From the NCBI GenBank assembly GCA_019751895.1, contig JAIEMU010000046.1:1-34765 (forward strand): 34,765 nucleotides of DNA, in the 5' to 3' direction. The notes under the pieces were generated by a model, which did no database searches, was not told the origin of the DNA, and saw nothing but the letters and a program-made list of their open reading frames with translations. Shown here piece after piece: positions 32,677 through 34,765 of this stretch. This DNA comes from Sphingobacteriaceae bacterium (GTDB lineage Bacteria > Bacteroidota > Bacteroidia > Sphingobacteriales > Sphingobacteriaceae). Within the stretch, counting starts at the first letter, position 1; every line of letters starts with the position of its first letter. A program made the position numbers and the translations under genes.

Positions 32677-33819
32677 ATGAAAACAAAACTAAAAGTAATG
32701 ACCGTCGTGGGTACACGACCAGAAATTATAAGATTGGCAAGAGTAATGGCGGCTTTAGATGCTTCTGATGCGATAGAACACATCATTGTGCATACAGGTC
32801 AAAATTATGATTACGAATTAAATCAAATATTTTTTGATGATTTAGGGATTCGTAAACCAGATTTTTTTCTAGATGCAGCAGGTGCAACGGCTATCGAAAC
32901 AGTAGGACAAATTTTAATTAAAATTGACCCTTTGTTGCTAAGCGAAAAACCAGATGCCTTTTTAGTTTTGGGCGATACCAATAGTTGTTTATGTGCTATT
33001 CCTGCCAAAAAAAGACACATTCCTATTTTTCATATGGAGGCAGGAAATCGTTGTTTCGACCAAAGAGTACCTGAAGAAACCAATCGTAAAATAGTAGATC
33101 ATGTGTCGGATGTGAATTTGACTTATAGCGACATCGCAAGAGAATACCTGTTGAAAGAAGGACTTCCTGCCGATAGAATTATCAAAACAGGATCGCCTAT
33201 GTTTGAAGTGTTAAACCATTACTTGCCTTCAATTTCAGCATCCGCTATTTTAGAAAAATTGAATTTAACCAAGCATAAATACTTTGTAGTTTCTGCACAC
33301 AGAGAGGAAAATATCAGTAGCGACAAAAATTTCAAAAATTTGATGGACAGTTTGAATTTAGTTGCCGAAAAATATAAATATCCAATCATTGTGAGCACCC
33401 ACCCACGTACCCAAAAGATGATTGATGTCAAGCAAATCGCTATGCGACCAGAAGTTCAATTCTTAAAACCAATGGGTTTTAATGATTACAATGCTTTACA
33501 AATGCATGCTTATGCTGTTTTATCAGACAGTGGAACGATTTCTGAAGAATCATCAATTTTAAATTTTCCTGCCTTAAACATTCGTGAAGCACACGAACGC
33601 CCAGAAGCGATGGAAGAAGCCTCAGTAATGATGGTGGGACTAAATCCAGAAAGAATTATGCAGGCTTTAACCGAATTGCAAACGCAAAAAAGAGGCGCAG
33701 AACGCAATTTTAGACCCGTAGCCGATTATTCGATGCCAAATGTATCGCAAAAAATGGTGCGCATTATTTTGAGTTATACCGATTATGTAAAAAGAGTAGT
33801 TTGGAGAGAGGAAAATTAA
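32677..33819 (+). CDS. fnlC: UDP-N-acetylglucosamine 2-epimerase family enzyme of L-FucNAc synthesis (FnlC/WbjD/CapG)
   Basis: Last step of UDP-N-acetyl-L-fucosamine synthesis, epimerising C2 of the FnlB product. The 380-residue GT-B-fold enzyme has VMTVVGTRPEIIRLARVM at 8-25, HTGQNYDYELNQIFFDDLGI, HMEAGNRCFDQRVPEETNRK with the conserved acidic/His residues, VVSAHREENIS, VSTHPRTQ, and the SDSGTISEES UDP-binding loop. The N..DQRVPEE..R form is the FnlC variant, where WecB-type enzymes have a T in place of N-R-C-F. The WbuB-like transferase begins at the overlapping TAATG. It should be expressed from the operon promoter unless the upstream insertion interferes. Confidence 0.94.
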   Translation: MKTKLKVMTVVGTRPEIIRLARVMAALDASDAIEHIIVHTGQNYDYELNQIFFDDLGIRKPDFFLDAAGATAIETVGQILIKIDPLLLSEKPDAFLVLGDTNSCLCAIPAKKRHIPIFHMEAGNRCFDQRVPEETNRKIVDHVSDVNLTYSDIAREYLLKEGLPADRIIKTGSPMFEVLNHYLPSISASAILEKLNLTKHKYFVVSAHREENISSDKNFKNLMDSLNLVAEKYKYPIIVSTHPRTQKMIDVKQIAMRPEVQFLKPMGFNDYNALQMHAYAVLSDSGTISEESSILNFPALNIREAHERPEAMEEASVMMVGLNPERIMQALTELQTQKRGAERNFRPVADYSMPNVSQKMVRIILSYTDYVKRVVWREEN

Positions 33820-34765
33820 TGAATGTACTTTTTCTAACTTTAGTAGCCATCGATTCTTTAGAAGAGCGGGGATTGTACCAAGATTTGTTGCGAAAATTTC
33901 GAAACGAAGGGCATCAAGTACACATTGTTACACCCGTAGAACGCAGAACGAAAACCAAAACCAATTTAAGAAAGGTTGAAGGCGCTACCATTCTACAAGT
34001 CAAAACATTTAACATTCAAAAAGCAAATATTCTTGAAAAAGGATTGGCTACGCTTGCCATCGAACACCAATATTTAAGGGCAATAAAAAAACACTTTAAA
34101 GACATAAAGTTTGATTTAATACTCTATTCAACACCTCCTATTACTTTGGTAAAAGTGATAGAATATATAAAAAAAAGAGATCAGGCTTTTTCATATTTAT
34201 TACTCAAAGATATTTTTCCGCAAAATGCGGTAGATATGAAAATGCTTAAAAAAAATGGCTTATTGCACACCATGTTGCTGCGGAAAGAAAAAAAATTATA
34301 TCAAATATCGGATGTAATTGGCACCATGTCGGAAGCAAATAGCAAGTTTGTGATTACGCACAATCCTGAAATTTCGCCCGCTAAAGTGGAAGTAAACCCC
34401 AATACAATTGAGCCCATTTCTATTTCTTACGCTGTGGAAGAAGGCATGGCGATTAGAAAAAAATATAATCTACCGCTGGATAAAAAAATATTTGTGTATG
34501 GTGGAAATTTGGGAAAACCTCAAGGGTTAGACTTTCTGCTTGAAACCATTCAAAAAACTAAAAATGAACAAGTTTATTTTTTAGTAGTGGGCAATGGTAC
34601 CGAATTTGTAAGAATAAATAAGTGGTTTGAACAAGAAAAACCAGCCAACGCAACTTTGCTCAAAAGTTTACCAAAACAAGATTATGATACATTGCTTAGT
34701 GCTTGTGATGTAGGTATGATTTTTTTGCACCCCGATTTTTTAATTCCCAATTTCCCTTCTCGGTT
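33819..34765 (+). CDS. WbuB-like L-fucosamine transferase (GT4), truncated by window end
   Basis: Glycosyltransferase family 4 protein, open to the last base, 315 codons seen of a typical 400. It starts at ATG 33819, overlapping the fnlC stop codon by one base (TAATG). Motifs are GLYQDLLRKFRNEGHQVHIV near the N-terminus, LYSTPPITLVKVIEYIK, LLLKDIFPQNAVDMKML, GTMSEANSKFV, the C-domain start KIFVYGGNLGKPQGLDFLLE, and the C-terminal LKSLPKQDYDTLLSACDVG and FLHPDFLIPNFPSR. DIFPQNAVDM and PNFPSR are typical of WbuB/CapM-type transferases that follow fnlABC and are thought to add L-FucNAc. Its location directly after fnlC supports this. The C-terminus and any initiating transferase lie outside the window. 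Confidence 0.9.
   Translation, partial: MNVLFLTLVAIDSLEERGLYQDLLRKFRNEGHQVHIVTPVERRTKTKTNLRKVEGATILQVKTFNIQKANILEKGLATLAIEHQYLRAIKKHFKDIKFDLILYSTPPITLVKVIEYIKKRDQAFSYLLLKDIFPQNAVDMKMLKKNGLLHTMLLRKEKKLYQISDVIGTMSEANSKFVITHNPEISPAKVEVNPNTIEPISISYAVEEGMAIRKKYNLPLDKKIFVYGGNLGKPQGLDFLLETIQKTKNEQVYFLVVGNGTEFVRINKWFEQEKPANATLLKSLPKQDYDTLLSACDVGMIFLHPDFLIPNFPSR

Noticed and set aside
32068-32720. CRISPR-like array from the repeated ATCTGCG units
   Set aside because: The units are 9 bases, adjacent without spacers, and form part of an inverted repeat; no cas gene is present.
1-34765. tRNA, rRNA or riboswitch
   Set aside because: No cloverleaf, rRNA-like segment or known leader structure was noticed; nearly all of the window is protein coding, and a covariance-model search was not possible here.

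Overview
The window looks like a chromosomal stretch from an AT-rich Bacteroidota bacterium, most likely in or near the Flavobacteriia. The evidence is: secreted proteins whose signal peptides end in AQ, A-rich starts with few Shine-Dalgarno sequences, occasional TAnnTTTG promoter elements, the Bacteroidota-restricted families DUF2480 and DUF3109, and the envelope gene order coaX - outer-membrane protein - lptC - ppiD. Every supported gene is on the plus strand. I saw no rRNA, tRNA, CRISPR array or transposase.

Layout. (1) 1-6568 is conserved housekeeping and envelope DNA: the 3' part of coaX, a beta-barrel protein, lptC, a PpiD-like periplasmic foldase, a strong terminator, then DUF2480, DUF3108 and DUF3109 genes. 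(2) 6581-12252 opens a surface-polysaccharide locus: rmlA (orphan), gmd (orphan), a large SLBB-domain export protein and a Wzz-type chain-length regulator. (3) 12306-23327 builds a CDP-activated 3,6-dideoxyhexose: reductase, rfbF, rfbG and rfbH. Five unusual genes are nested inside it: an SDR, a thiamine-diphosphate carboligase, an acylating aldehyde dehydrogenase, a pyruvate aldolase of the MhpE/DmpG family and a second SDR, followed by an FkbM methyltransferase. (4) 23329-29438 is the AT-rich, strain-specific assembly part: Wzx flippase, GT2, a decayed acyltransferase, a GH99-like protein, an EpsG/Wzy-type polymerase and a GT4. (5) 29469-34765 holds the UDP-N-acetyl-L-fucosamine genes (fnlA, an RmlC-like cupin, fnlB, fnlC) and the start of a WbuB-like transferase that runs off the window. 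A GxxExxY gene bracketed by inverted repeats sits between fnlB and fnlC.

How it works together. RfbF, RfbG, RfbH and the reductase should make CDP-4-keto-3,6-dideoxyglucose. The nested genes resemble yersiniose-type branching (a ThDP enzyme adds an acyl carbanion to the C4 ketone) but add an aldehyde dehydrogenase/aldolase pair. My inference is that this pair builds a longer 2-keto acid, so that the ThDP enzyme installs a hydroxylated branch longer than two carbons, which an SDR then reduces. The sugar, probably with L-FucNAc, would be assembled on a lipid carrier, flipped by Wzx, polymerised by the EpsG-type protein and length-controlled by Wzz. No initiating phosphosugar transferase is visible, so the locus continues downstream.
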